Source: an uncultured Oscillospiraceae bacterium (GTDB taxonomy: Bacteria > Bacillota > Clostridia > Oscillospirales > Ruminococcaceae). Taken from it: DNA of 43,595 nt. The position numbers and the translations under genes were made by a program. The stretch is taken from positions 1 to 43,595 of the forward strand of contig URGV01000017.1 in NCBI GenBank assembly GCA_900547455.1. Direction: 5' to 3'. The notes beneath the pieces are model-generated. The model did no database searches and was not told where the DNA came from. It saw only the letters and a list, made by a program, of their open reading frames with translations. Below are positions 30,416-37,184 of this stretch, piece after piece (position 1 is the stretch's first letter; the number at the start of each line of letters is the position of its first letter).

Positions 30416-31453
30416 ATGGGTCGTCTTTGGAAAAAGCTGGCAGCGTTTTTGCTGGCGGGCGTTTTGACCGGCTGCTCGGCGCCGGCAAAGGAGATGCAGC
30501 AGCTGGTGGAGCGCAGCCTGTTTGCGATGAACACCTACATGACCTTCACCGTCTACGGCGAGGACGCGCAGGCGGCCTTGCAGGAGGCGGAAGAGTGTAT
30601 CCAGCAGGTCGAGGGGCTGTGGTCGGTCACCGACGAGAACAGCGAGATCTATCAGGCAAACCACAGCGGCGGCCAGCCGGTCACCGTCAGCGAGGAGACC
30701 GCAGAGATTATTTCCTTTGCGCTGGAGATGGCTCAAAGGACCGGCGGCGCTCTGGACCCGACCATCTACCCGGTGCTCACCGCCTGGGGATTCACCACCG
30801 ATTCCAAACAGGTGCCCTCCCAGCAGCAGATAGCCCAGCTGCTGGAGCAGGTGGGCTATGACCGCATCCAGCTAAACGGCACCGAGCTGACCGTCCCCGA
30901 CGGGATGGAGCTGGATCTGGGTGCGGTGGGCAAGGGCTACACCGCGGACCTGGTGACCGAAATCTTGCGCCGGCACGGTGTCACCAGCGCGCTCATCAGC
31001 CTGGGCGGCAACATTCAGGCAATCGGCTCCCGCCCGGACGGAAGCGATTGGCGCTTAGGCATCCGGGCTCCGTGGGAAAGCGGCAATCTCGGCGTGCTCA
31101 CCGTCAGTGACGCGGCGGTGGTGACCTCGGGCGGATATGAAAACTACTTTGACGACGAGCAGGGCAACATCTACTGGCACATCCTCGACCCGCCCACCGG
31201 CTACCCGGCGGATAGCGGACTGCAGTCGGTCACCATCGTCGGCAGAGAAGGAAAGATGTGCGACGCGCTCTCCACCGCGCTGTTTGTGATGGGCGCTCAG
31301 AGCGCAGAACAGTACTGGCGGGAGAACGGCGGCTTTGAGATGCTGCTGGTCACCGACAGCGGCGAGATTCTGATCACTGAGGGCATCGCGGAAGACTTTA
31401 CCTTAAACGAAGGCCGCACCGAAACCGTCCGGGTGCTGCAGGCTGCCGGTTAG
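30416..31453 (+). CDS. apbE: ApbE flavin transferase, lipoprotein
   Basis: Attaches FMN from FAD to Thr/Ser of target proteins outside the membrane. The protein is 345 aa. The lipobox LTGC is at Cys20, so it is an anchored, extracytosolic enzyme as in other Gram-positives. Family blocks: AMNTYMTFTVYG, LWSVTDENSEIYQANH, GGALDPTIYPVLTAWGF, DLGAVGKGYTAD, SLGGNIQAIG, HILDPPTGYPAD and CDALSTALFVMG. Starts at GTG 30386 and ATG 30398 are possible; ATG 30416 gives the cleanest signal peptide. No DxxTGAT-type flavinylation target is visible in this window. It follows DUF4405-2 and stops with TAG. Confidence 0.94.
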   Translation: MGRLWKKLAAFLLAGVLTGCSAPAKEMQQLVERSLFAMNTYMTFTVYGEDAQAALQEAEECIQQVEGLWSVTDENSEIYQANHSGGQPVTVSEETAEIISFALEMAQRTGGALDPTIYPVLTAWGFTTDSKQVPSQQQIAQLLEQVGYDRIQLNGTELTVPDGMELDLGAVGKGYTADLVTEILRRHGVTSALISLGGNIQAIGSRPDGSDWRLGIRAPWESGNLGVLTVSDAAVVTSGGYENYFDDEQGNIYWHILDPPTGYPADSGLQSVTIVGREGKMCDALSTALFVMGAQSAEQYWRENGGFEMLLVTDSGEILITEGIAEDFTLNEGRTETVRVLQAAG

Positions 31454-31482
31454 GCAGAAAAAAGTGTTTAATTTATGCAACA

Positions 31483-31519
31483 AAAAATCCCCGCTGCTTT
31501 TTCAGCAGCGGGGATTTTT
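31483..31519. terminator. Bidirectional terminator between apbE and tRNA-Arg
   Basis: AAAAATCCCCGCTGC (31483-31497) pairs with GCAGCGGGGATTTTT (31505-31519), with T-runs on both strands. Confidence 0.9.
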
Positions 31520-31527
31520 GCCTTTGC

Positions 31528-31602
31528 TGGCACCCCCAACAGGAATCGAACCTGTAACTAACCCTTAGGAGGGGTTTGTTATATCCATTTAACTATGGGG
31601 GC
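31528..31602 (-). tRNA. tRNA-Arg (anticodon CCU)
   Basis: On the minus strand, the acceptor GCCCCCA pairs with TGGGGGT (one G-U), then discriminator G and an encoded CCA. D-stem GTTA/TAAC. Anticodon arm AACCC-CTCCTAA-GGGTT, with CCT at positions 34-36 reading AGG. T-arm ACAGG-TTCGATT-CCTGT. It is 75 nt long with the CCA end encoded. Confidence 0.96.
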
Positions 31603-31614
31603 GGACACAGTATC

Positions 31615-31643
31615 AGTTTACTATTTTGATGGGGGTTTGTCAA
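31615..31643 (-). promoter_or_regulatory. Promoter of tRNA-Arg
   Basis: On the minus strand, TTGACA (31638-31643), a 17-nt spacer and TAAACT (31615-31620), 12 nt from the tRNA 5' end. Confidence 0.7.
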
Positions 31644-31760
31644 TATCCTTCCGGGAAGAAAAAAGATGATTTTCCCCCTTTTCTATTGGCGCAAAAAGTG
31701 TTATAGTAGTTGTCGTGCAGGAAGTAGGAACAATAAAAAAGAGAGGATAGGAGGCGTGCG

Positions 31761-32165
31761 ATGAAGTTTGAAAAATCCTGCGGCGTCATTGTGTACCGCA
31801 GAAATCAGGAGCATATCGACCTGCTTTTAGTTAAGAATCGTTACGGCGGCCACTGGTCTTTTCCCAAAGGACATGTGGAGGGAAATGAGACCGAGGTACA
31901 GACAGCACTGCGCGAGGTGCGCGAGGAGACAGGGCTGGAGGTTCGGCTGCAGTCGGGATTCCGGCAGATGGTGGAATATTTTCCAAAGCCGAACGTCAAA
32001 AAGCAGGTGGTCTACTTTCTGGGCGAGGCCAAAAGCAGCCGGGTCAAAAAGCAGGAGGAGGAGATCAGCCGGATCATCTGGACCGATATCCGCCGCGCCT
32101 GGCGCATTGTAGCCTTTGAAAACGACAAAAATCTCATTTGGATGGCCCACAAGCGCCTCCAATAA
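31761..32165 (+). CDS. Nudix hydrolase
   Basis: A 134-aa protein with the Nudix box GHVEGNETEVQTALREVREE plus TGLEV (G-x5-E-x7-R-E-V-x-E-E-x-G), beginning at about residue 37. The start MKFEKSCGVIVYR and WSFPKGH resemble diadenosine-tetraphosphate hydrolases, so it may clean up dinucleoside polyphosphates; that is family knowledge, not proof. GAGGATAGGAGG precedes ATG 31761. The TrkH gene starts 62 nt later. Confidence 0.93.
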   Translation: MKFEKSCGVIVYRRNQEHIDLLLVKNRYGGHWSFPKGHVEGNETEVQTALREVREETGLEVRLQSGFRQMVEYFPKPNVKKQVVYFLGEAKSSRVKKQEEEISRIIWTDIRRAWRIVAFENDKNLIWMAHKRLQ

Positions 32166-32227
32166 AGACACTTATAAAGTTATTTTACGTGGAGAATATT
32201 TGCAACGGAAGAAAGGAAGTTTTTTCG

Positions 32228-33589
32228 ATGTACGCAGTCAAAAAGCGGGCCCCCATCAACCCGACCCGCATGATTACAGCCAGTTTTGCAGCGGTCATCC
32301 TGACCGGAACGCTGTTGCTTTGTCTGCCAATATCCTCTAAGGCAAGGGAATTCACCTCGCTGTTGGATTGCCTGTTTACCGCCACCAGCGCCACCTGCGT
32401 GACCGGCTTGATTGTCTACGATACATACACCCACTGGAGCCTGTTTGGGCAGGGGGTCATCATGGCGCTCATCCAGGTCGGCGGTTTGGGACTGGTGACC
32501 TTCACCTCTTTTTTCAGCCTTGTTACCGGCAAAAAACTGGGCCTGCGCGGCATGAAGCTGGCCTCCGAGTCGGTCAACTCCAACTCGTTAAGCGAGGTGC
32601 CGGACCTGCTGCGGATGATCATCACCTTCACCCTGACGGTCGAGGCCATCGGCGCGGTGCTGCTGGGGATCTACTTTGTGCCGGAATACGGGATGATGGG
32701 CGTCTTCATCTCGGTGTTTTTGGCGGTGTCCGCCTTCTGCAACGCGGGCTTTGACAATCTGGGATTCCTGGGCGAGTACACCTCGCTGACCACCTTCAAC
32801 GACAACTATCTGGTCATCTTCACCATCATGGCGCTGATTGTCATCGGCGGTCTGGGCTTTGTGGTCTGGAACGACCTGATGGCCTACCGCAAAACCCGGG
32901 TGCTGCTGCTGCACACCAAGATCGTGCTGATGGTCACCATCTTTTTGATTCTGTTTGGCGCTCTGGGCTATCTGGGGCTGGAATGGGACAACGAAAAAAC
33001 GATGCAGGCGTTGGATATGAAGGGCAAGATCGGCGCGGCCTTCATGCAGTCGATCACTATGCGAACGGCGGGCTTTAATTCAATCGACCTGTACTCGATG
33101 ACCGACGCGGCCAAGGTGTTCTCGGTGGTGCTGATGTTCATCGGCGCGGCGCCGGGGTCCACCGGCGGTGGTATCAAGGTCACCACCACCGCGGTCATCA
33201 TCATGACAGCTGTCTCGATTATCCGCGGACGGGAGGAGCCATATATGCTCAAACGCCGCATCGCGGCCAGTGTGGTATACCGGTCGCTGGCCATTATGTT
33301 CCTGGGCGTTGTTGTCGTGGGCACCACCACCATGATTTTGATGGCTACCAGTCCCCTGGGGCAGAACGCCCTGACCGGACTGGATGCCACCTTTGAGGCG
33401 GTGTCCGGCTTTGCGACGGTCGGTGTCTCCAGCGGTGTGACGGCGGTTTCGACCCCCATTTCCAAAATCGCGCTGATCCTCTCGATGTTCATCGGCAGGG
33501 TTGGACCGGTGTCGTTCGGATTATCCCTTGCAGGCAAGAGCACCAGCCGCAAGGTCATTCTGCCGGAGGGCAAAATTATTGTGGGCTAA
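32228..33589 (+). CDS. TrkH/KtrB potassium channel subunit
   Basis: A 453-aa membrane protein. The four K+ selectivity-filter segments are visible as TSATCVTGL, FCNAGFDNL, MRTAGFNSI and GFATVGVSS, each with its filter Gly. It transports K+ with a cytoplasmic TrkA/KtrA regulator, which is absent from this window and must be elsewhere. The open frame begins at 32138, but ATG 32228 follows GAAAGGAAG, and MYAVKKRAPINPTRM gives a normal KtrB N-terminus. The length fits KtrB. Confidence 0.94.
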   Translation: MYAVKKRAPINPTRMITASFAAVILTGTLLLCLPISSKAREFTSLLDCLFTATSATCVTGLIVYDTYTHWSLFGQGVIMALIQVGGLGLVTFTSFFSLVTGKKLGLRGMKLASESVNSNSLSEVPDLLRMIITFTLTVEAIGAVLLGIYFVPEYGMMGVFISVFLAVSAFCNAGFDNLGFLGEYTSLTTFNDNYLVIFTIMALIVIGGLGFVVWNDLMAYRKTRVLLLHTKIVLMVTIFLILFGALGYLGLEWDNEKTMQALDMKGKIGAAFMQSITMRTAGFNSIDLYSMTDAAKVFSVVLMFIGAAPGSTGGGIKVTTTAVIIMTAVSIIRGREEPYMLKRRIAASVVYRSLAIMFLGVVVVGTTTMILMATSPLGQNALTGLDATFEAVSGFATVGVSSGVTAVSTPISKIALILSMFIGRVGPVSFGLSLAGKSTSRKVILPEGKIIVG

Positions 33590-33599
33590 AAACAGCTTA

Positions 33600-33629
33600 C
33601 AAAAGGGAGCCGGAAGGGCTCCCTTTTTT
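33600..33629 (+). terminator. Terminator of the TrkH gene
   Basis: AAAAGGGAGCC pairs with GGCTCCCTTTT across a 2-4 nt loop, followed by further T. It lies 11 nt past the stop. Confidence 0.9.
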
Positions 33630-33667
33630 GCGCCCGCTTTTTGGAGAGAAAAATTTTGAGAAAAGCG

Positions 33668-33695
33668 GGAACCAATTTCTTTGCCGCGACGATAT
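33668..33695 (+). promoter_or_regulatory. Possible ECF-type promoter of the sigma-factor operon
   Basis: GGAACC (33668-33673), a 16-nt spacer and CGATAT (33690-33695). The GGAAC/CG(A/T) pattern is that of ECF sigma promoters and suggests autoregulation. No good TTGACA/TATAAT pair is seen here. Confidence 0.4.
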
Positions 33696-33762
33696 ACAGA
33701 TAGAAGGGCAAACACAAGCGGCGCCTTCAAAGACAATGCCAATAGAAGGAGGGAACAAGCGG

Positions 33763-34302
33763 ATGGAAACAGCGGTGGTCTCGCAGCTGATCGACCAATA
33801 CGGCATGGACGTCATGCGCTTTTGCAGAAGCCTGACCCGCTGCGCCTGCGATGCGGAGGACCTGTACCAGCAGACCTTTTTGAAGCTGCTGCAGCTACAG
33901 GTCAAGGTGGAGCGGGAACAAAACCCGCGGGCGTTTTTGTTTTCCATCGCAAGCGGGATCTGGAAAAATGAGTGCAGGAAGTGGGGCCGCCGGGCAGCCA
34001 TCGCGCCCAGCAGCAGCTTGGAGGAGCTGCAGGAACAGCCGCCGCCGGAGCCGCCGGACGGGGGCGACCTGCAGCAGCAGGTGCTGGACCGGATGTGCCG
34101 GCAGGAGCTTGCGCGGGCGGTGCAGCGATTGGAGGAAAAATACCGCTCGCCGGTCATCCTGATGTACCGCTTTGGCATGGGGATCGACGAGATCGCCCGG
34201 ATTGAGCGGGTGCCTAAGGGGACAATCAAGAGCAGGCTCAGCCGGGCCAGAAAACAGCTTCGCAAAGAAATGGAGGAACGCGGTTATGCACAGGAATTCT
34301 AG
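33763..34302 (+). CDS. Sigma-70 family, ECF-like sigma factor
   Basis: A 179-aa protein. Region 2 spans LIDQYGMDVMRFCRSLTRC and DAEDLYQQTFLKLL (residues 5-50). Region 4 is in the C-terminal third (RSPVILMYRFGMGIDEIARI, VPKGTIKSRLSRARKQL). There is no region 3, as in ECF sigmas. A Gln/Pro-rich linker lies between. ATG 33763 (AAGGAGGG upstream) is preferred over longer frames from 33628. The next two membrane genes follow with overlap, the usual sigma/anti-sigma arrangement. Confidence 0.92.
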   Translation: METAVVSQLIDQYGMDVMRFCRSLTRCACDAEDLYQQTFLKLLQLQVKVEREQNPRAFLFSIASGIWKNECRKWGRRAAIAPSSSLEELQEQPPPEPPDGGDLQQQVLDRMCRQELARAVQRLEEKYRSPVILMYRFGMGIDEIARIERVPKGTIKSRLSRARKQLRKEMEERGYAQEF

Positions 34303-34654
34303 AGAGGAACCATTTGATCTGCTGCTGCGCCAGGCCCTGCAGCAGGAAACAACAGAAAAACAGCAGGAGGAGCAGCGCGCCTTGACCCGGACAAACAACC
34401 TGCTGAAGGCCGAGCTGCAGCGCCGCGAGCAGTGCCGGAGCATCTCGCTGTGGTTTTTGCCGGGGGCGCTGCACGCGCTTTTGCTGGGGCTGTTTGCGCT
34501 GGCGATCTGCCTGCTGGCTGAGTGGTGGTTTGTCCAGCTGGCGGCGGTGGTGCTGGCGCTGGCGGGCAGTCTGGCGGGCTGGACCTTGACCGGTGTGGGG
34601 GTCCGCTACTTTGGGCTCAAGGAGCGGACGACCATCCGCTGGGAAAAACGATAA
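34286..34654 (+). CDS. Probable membrane anti-sigma partner
   Basis: A 122-aa protein: about 55 soluble, Gln/Glu/Arg-rich residues, then two closely spaced transmembrane helices (about 58-105) and a basic tail (KERTTIRWEKR). It overlaps the sigma gene by 17 nt, and GGAGG lies inside the sigma gene, so translation is coupled. Position and layout fit an anti-sigma factor, but it has no zinc-binding anti-sigma (ZAS) motif, so this remains inference. Confidence 0.72.
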   Translation: MHRNSREEPFDLLLRQALQQETTEKQQEEQRALTRTNNLLKAELQRREQCRSISLWFLPGALHALLLGLFALAICLLAEWWFVQLAAVVLALAGSLAGWTLTGVGVRYFGLKERTTIRWEKR

Positions 34655-34675
34655 ACAAAGACGGAGGGATTTTGG

Positions 34676-35467
34676 ATGGGACTGTTTATTTTCTTTCTTG
34701 TGATGGTGATTGTGCTGGTGCTGGCCTTTACCGGCATCGTGGCGCTGTGGGTGTACAAGGACGCCAAGGCGCGCGGCGAGCGCGGATGGCTGTGGGTGTG
34801 CATCGTCCTGTTTTCGTCGCCGCTGCTGGGCGGGCTGCTCTACCTGCTGGCCCGCCGCGATGACCGCCGGCCCTGCCGCTTCTGCGGGTGGATGGTGGAC
34901 AAGGACGCGCGCTTCTGCTCCCGCTGCGGTAAGGAGTACCCGGTCTGCGACCCGGGCAGCGGCTATCAGGAGGATCTGCCGGCGATTGACCAGCCGGCCC
35001 GCCGCCGCAACCGGCGCTTTTTGGCGGCGGTGATTGTGAGCGTTGTGTTGATGATTGTGAGCCTGGTCGGGATGATTGTCTCGGCGGTGATGGGGACAGA
35101 CTTCGACACCGACATCGAGTGGAACACCGGCTGGGTGATGATGAACGTGGAGAACACCTGGGACAATGTCTGGACCTTCCGCTACAACGTTGCCAGCGAG
35201 GACTATCACACCAGCTCCCGCCTGGAGGTGGAGGACCCCCAGACCCAGCAGCTGAGGGTCGACCTGCAGTTTGAGCAGGGGGAAAGCATGCGGATGACCA
35301 TCACCCAGGAGCGGGAGGACGGACAGGAGATCGAGCAGGAATATTTTGTCGAGAGCGACAGCGCGCCGCAGTATTTCCCGCTCGATGATTTTGAGGCTGG
35401 CAAGATCCGCGTCCGGTTTTACAACAACGGCGTCTCCGACGTGGACGCGCGGGTGACGGTGGAGTAA
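34676..35467 (+). CDS. Membrane protein with an internal zinc ribbon
   Basis: A 263-aa protein. An N-terminal PLDc_N-like pair of helices is at about 1-60. A zinc ribbon, CRFCGWMVDKDARFC plus SRCGKEY, lies at about 66-88. A third helix is at about 115-138, then an external beta-rich domain of about 120 residues (EWNTGWVMMNVENTW, RFYNNGVSDVDARVTVE). It could sense envelope state and signal to the sigma factor; that is inference. GGAGG precedes ATG 34676. Last gene of the sigma operon. Confidence 0.78.
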   Translation: MGLFIFFLVMVIVLVLAFTGIVALWVYKDAKARGERGWLWVCIVLFSSPLLGGLLYLLARRDDRRPCRFCGWMVDKDARFCSRCGKEYPVCDPGSGYQEDLPAIDQPARRRNRRFLAAVIVSVVLMIVSLVGMIVSAVMGTDFDTDIEWNTGWVMMNVENTWDNVWTFRYNVASEDYHTSSRLEVEDPQTQQLRVDLQFEQGESMRMTITQEREDGQEIEQEYFVESDSAPQYFPLDDFEAGKIRVRFYNNGVSDVDARVTVE

Positions 35468-35475
35468 GATCACCC

Positions 35476-35504
35476 TTGCGTCCCCATTCCCCAGACGTTA
35501 TAAT
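35476..35504 (+). promoter_or_regulatory. Promoter of the HutD-like gene
   Basis: TTGCGT (35476-35481), a 17-nt spacer and TATAAT (35499-35504), 29 nt before the start codon. Confidence 0.65.
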
Positions 35505-35532
35505 GGAGAAAAAACGATAGGGGGCCAGCGCG

Positions 35533-36108
35533 ATGAGCGTGACAATCAAGACAAAAGGACAATATCCCGTTTCCAACTGGTCGGGCGGCAGCACGACCGA
35601 GCTGTACCTCGACCCGCCGCAGGCAAGCTATGTGCAGCGAAACTTTGGGGTGCGGGTCAGCAGCGCGACGGTGGAGTGTGAACGCTCTCAGTTCACCGCC
35701 CTGCCGGGGGTGGAGCGCATCATCCTGCCGCTGCGCGGACAGCTGCACCTCTACTATGAAGGACATGGAGAAAAGCGGCTGCAGCCCTTTGAGCAGGACC
35801 GCTTCGACGGCGGCTGGCACACCGAGAGTGTCGGCAAGGCGACCGACTTTAACGTCATGCTGCGGGAGGGAAGAAGGGCCAGAGTGGAGATCCTGTCCCT
35901 GACCGGCGGGGAGGAGAGCAGAGTCCTGCCGCTTGCAGCGCAGAAAAAGTATTTGATTTTTTCCGCGCAGGGCCAGGCGCTTCTGGCGGTTGACAACCGA
36001 CAGTACCTGCTGCCCGATTGGGGGCTGGCGGTGGTCGAGCAGGAGACGGAGGCACTCATGCTCACAGCGCCCAACCCGGCAAAACTTGTCGCCGTCGAGC
36101 TGGCGTGA
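35533..36108 (+). CDS. HutD/Ves-family protein
   Basis: A 191-aa bicupin-like protein. Visible blocks: SNWSGGSTTELYL, RVSSATVECERSQFTALPGVER, RFDGGWHTESVGKATDFNVM. HutD is tied to histidine use in some bacteria and is proposed to bind formylglutamate, while the homologue Ves has a cold-related phenotype; the exact function is open. No hut genes are nearby. GGGGGCC is the weak ribosome site of ATG 35533. It is a single gene with its own promoter and terminator. Confidence 0.88.
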   Translation: MSVTIKTKGQYPVSNWSGGSTTELYLDPPQASYVQRNFGVRVSSATVECERSQFTALPGVERIILPLRGQLHLYYEGHGEKRLQPFEQDRFDGGWHTESVGKATDFNVMLREGRRARVEILSLTGGEESRVLPLAAQKKYLIFSAQGQALLAVDNRQYLLPDWGLAVVEQETEALMLTAPNPAKLVAVELA

Positions 36109-36133
36109 GACACTTGACAGCAGCCAAGCAGAT

Positions 36134-36178
36134 AAAAAAACAGGCCGATTAGCCAAGGGCGAATCGGCCTGTTTTTTT
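36134..36178 (+). terminator. Terminator of the HutD-like gene
   Basis: ACAGGCCGATT pairs with AATCGGCCTGT across an 11-nt loop. T-runs flank both sides; seven T follow on the plus strand. Confidence 0.92.
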
Positions 36179-36261
36179 ATCTGGAGATGTCCTGAAAACA
36201 GAGGCAGACAGCGGCCTTGCCCCGCCGTCAGAAAAAATGAGAAAAAAAGGAGAATATTGTA

Positions 36262-36294
36262 TTGACAATCTATATTATATATTATATAATATAG
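36262..36294 (+). promoter_or_regulatory. Consensus promoter with a perfect palindromic PadR operator
   Basis: TTGACA (36262-36267), a 17-nt spacer and TATAAT (36285-36290). A 25-bp perfect palindrome (36270-36294), CTATATTATATA-T-TATATAATATAG, covers most of the spacer and the whole -10 box. PadR proteins bind AT-rich palindromes, so autorepression by the next gene is likely. Confidence 0.85.
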
Positions 36295-36323
36295 CCATCA
36301 AATAAGGATGGGAGGGGAACGGA

Positions 36324-36641
36324 ATGGCTATCCAGTTGGGATCGGTTTTACTGGACGCCTGCGTGCTGGCAGTTGTCATGCGGGAAGATACCTACGGGTA
36401 CAAGCTGACCCAGGAGGTCAAGCAGATCATGGATGTTTCGGAGTCCACCCTCTATCCGGTGCTGCGGCGTCTGCAGAAGGACGGCTACCTGAGGACCTAC
36501 GACAAGACCTTTCAGGGTCGCAACCGGCGCTACTACACGGTGACCGAAAAGGGAAGGGAGCAGTTTCAGCAGTTTTACGACCAGTGGAAGCGGATGCGGG
36601 TCAAGATTGACGAAGTGATGGACGGAGGGATTGCAAAATGA
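36324..36641 (+). CDS. PadR-family transcriptional regulator
   Basis: A 105-aa winged-helix repressor of the short PadR class. It has YGYKLTQEV, SESTLYPVLRRLQKDGYL, NRRYYTVTEKGREQF and a short dimerisation helix. Such proteins usually repress membrane or transport genes beside them. GGGAGGGG precedes ATG 36324. Its stop overlaps the DUF1700 start (ATGA), so it is the first gene of a four-gene operon under the palindromic promoter. Confidence 0.94.
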   Translation: MAIQLGSVLLDACVLAVVMREDTYGYKLTQEVKQIMDVSESTLYPVLRRLQKDGYLRTYDKTFQGRNRRYYTVTEKGREQFQQFYDQWKRMRVKIDEVMDGGIAK

Positions 36642-37168
36642 CCAGAGAGGAATATATTGAGGAACTTCGCACGCGGATTTCTCATTTGCCAAAGGAGGAG
36701 CGGGAGTCGGCGCTCAGTTATTACATCGAATATCTGGAGGATGCCACCGATAAGACGATGGAGGAGATCGTCGCGGAGCTTGGCACCCCCGGCGAGGTGG
36801 CGGAACGCATCATCGCCGAGTGCGCTCAGTCCAACCAGGAGCGCGGGGAGAACGCCGGGTGCCTGGTCGGGGCGCTGGCGGTGCTGACCAGCCCCGTGTG
36901 GCTGCCGGTGCTGTTCGTGATCTTTGTGGTGGGCGCGGTGCTGCTGTTTGTGGTCATGCTGCTCATCTTTATCTTTGGCGTCGTCGCCATCGCCCTGCTG
37001 GGCGCGGGCTTCTGGGCGCTGACCGCCTATCCGCCCACCGGCATCGCGGTGCTGGGCGGGGCGCTGATCTGTTTGGGATTGGCCATGCTGTGCGTGCTGC
37101 TGTTCATGTGGGCAGGTTCGGCCCTGAAGTCGCTGATGAACGCCTACCGCAGCCGCCGGCAGCACTGA
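36638..37168 (+). CDS. DUF1700 membrane protein
   Basis: A 176-aa protein. The N-terminal HAAS-like helical domain is at about 1-70 (TREEYIEELRTRISHLP, ESALSYYIEYLEDATD, ELGTPGEVAERI). Four hydrophobic helices follow at about 76-165. PadR-DUF1700-DUF4097 is a widespread clostridial arrangement; the PadR protein may interact with the HAAS helix. It is translationally coupled to padR (4-nt overlap). Confidence 0.92.
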   Translation: MTREEYIEELRTRISHLPKEERESALSYYIEYLEDATDKTMEEIVAELGTPGEVAERIIAECAQSNQERGENAGCLVGALAVLTSPVWLPVLFVIFVVGAVLLFVVMLLIFIFGVVAIALLGAGFWALTAYPPTGIAVLGGALICLGLAMLCVLLFMWAGSALKSLMNAYRSRRQH

Positions 37169-37184
37169 TAAAGGAGGCGCTTTT

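Noticed and set aside
35533..36108. Part of a histidine-utilisation operon
   Set aside because: The HutD-like gene has its own promoter and terminator, and no hutH, hutU, hutI or hutG is nearby.
36270..36294. CRISPR or transposon end
   Set aside because: The palindrome is single, sits on a -10 box and precedes a PadR gene, so an operator explains it. No repeat-spacer array or transposase exists in the window.
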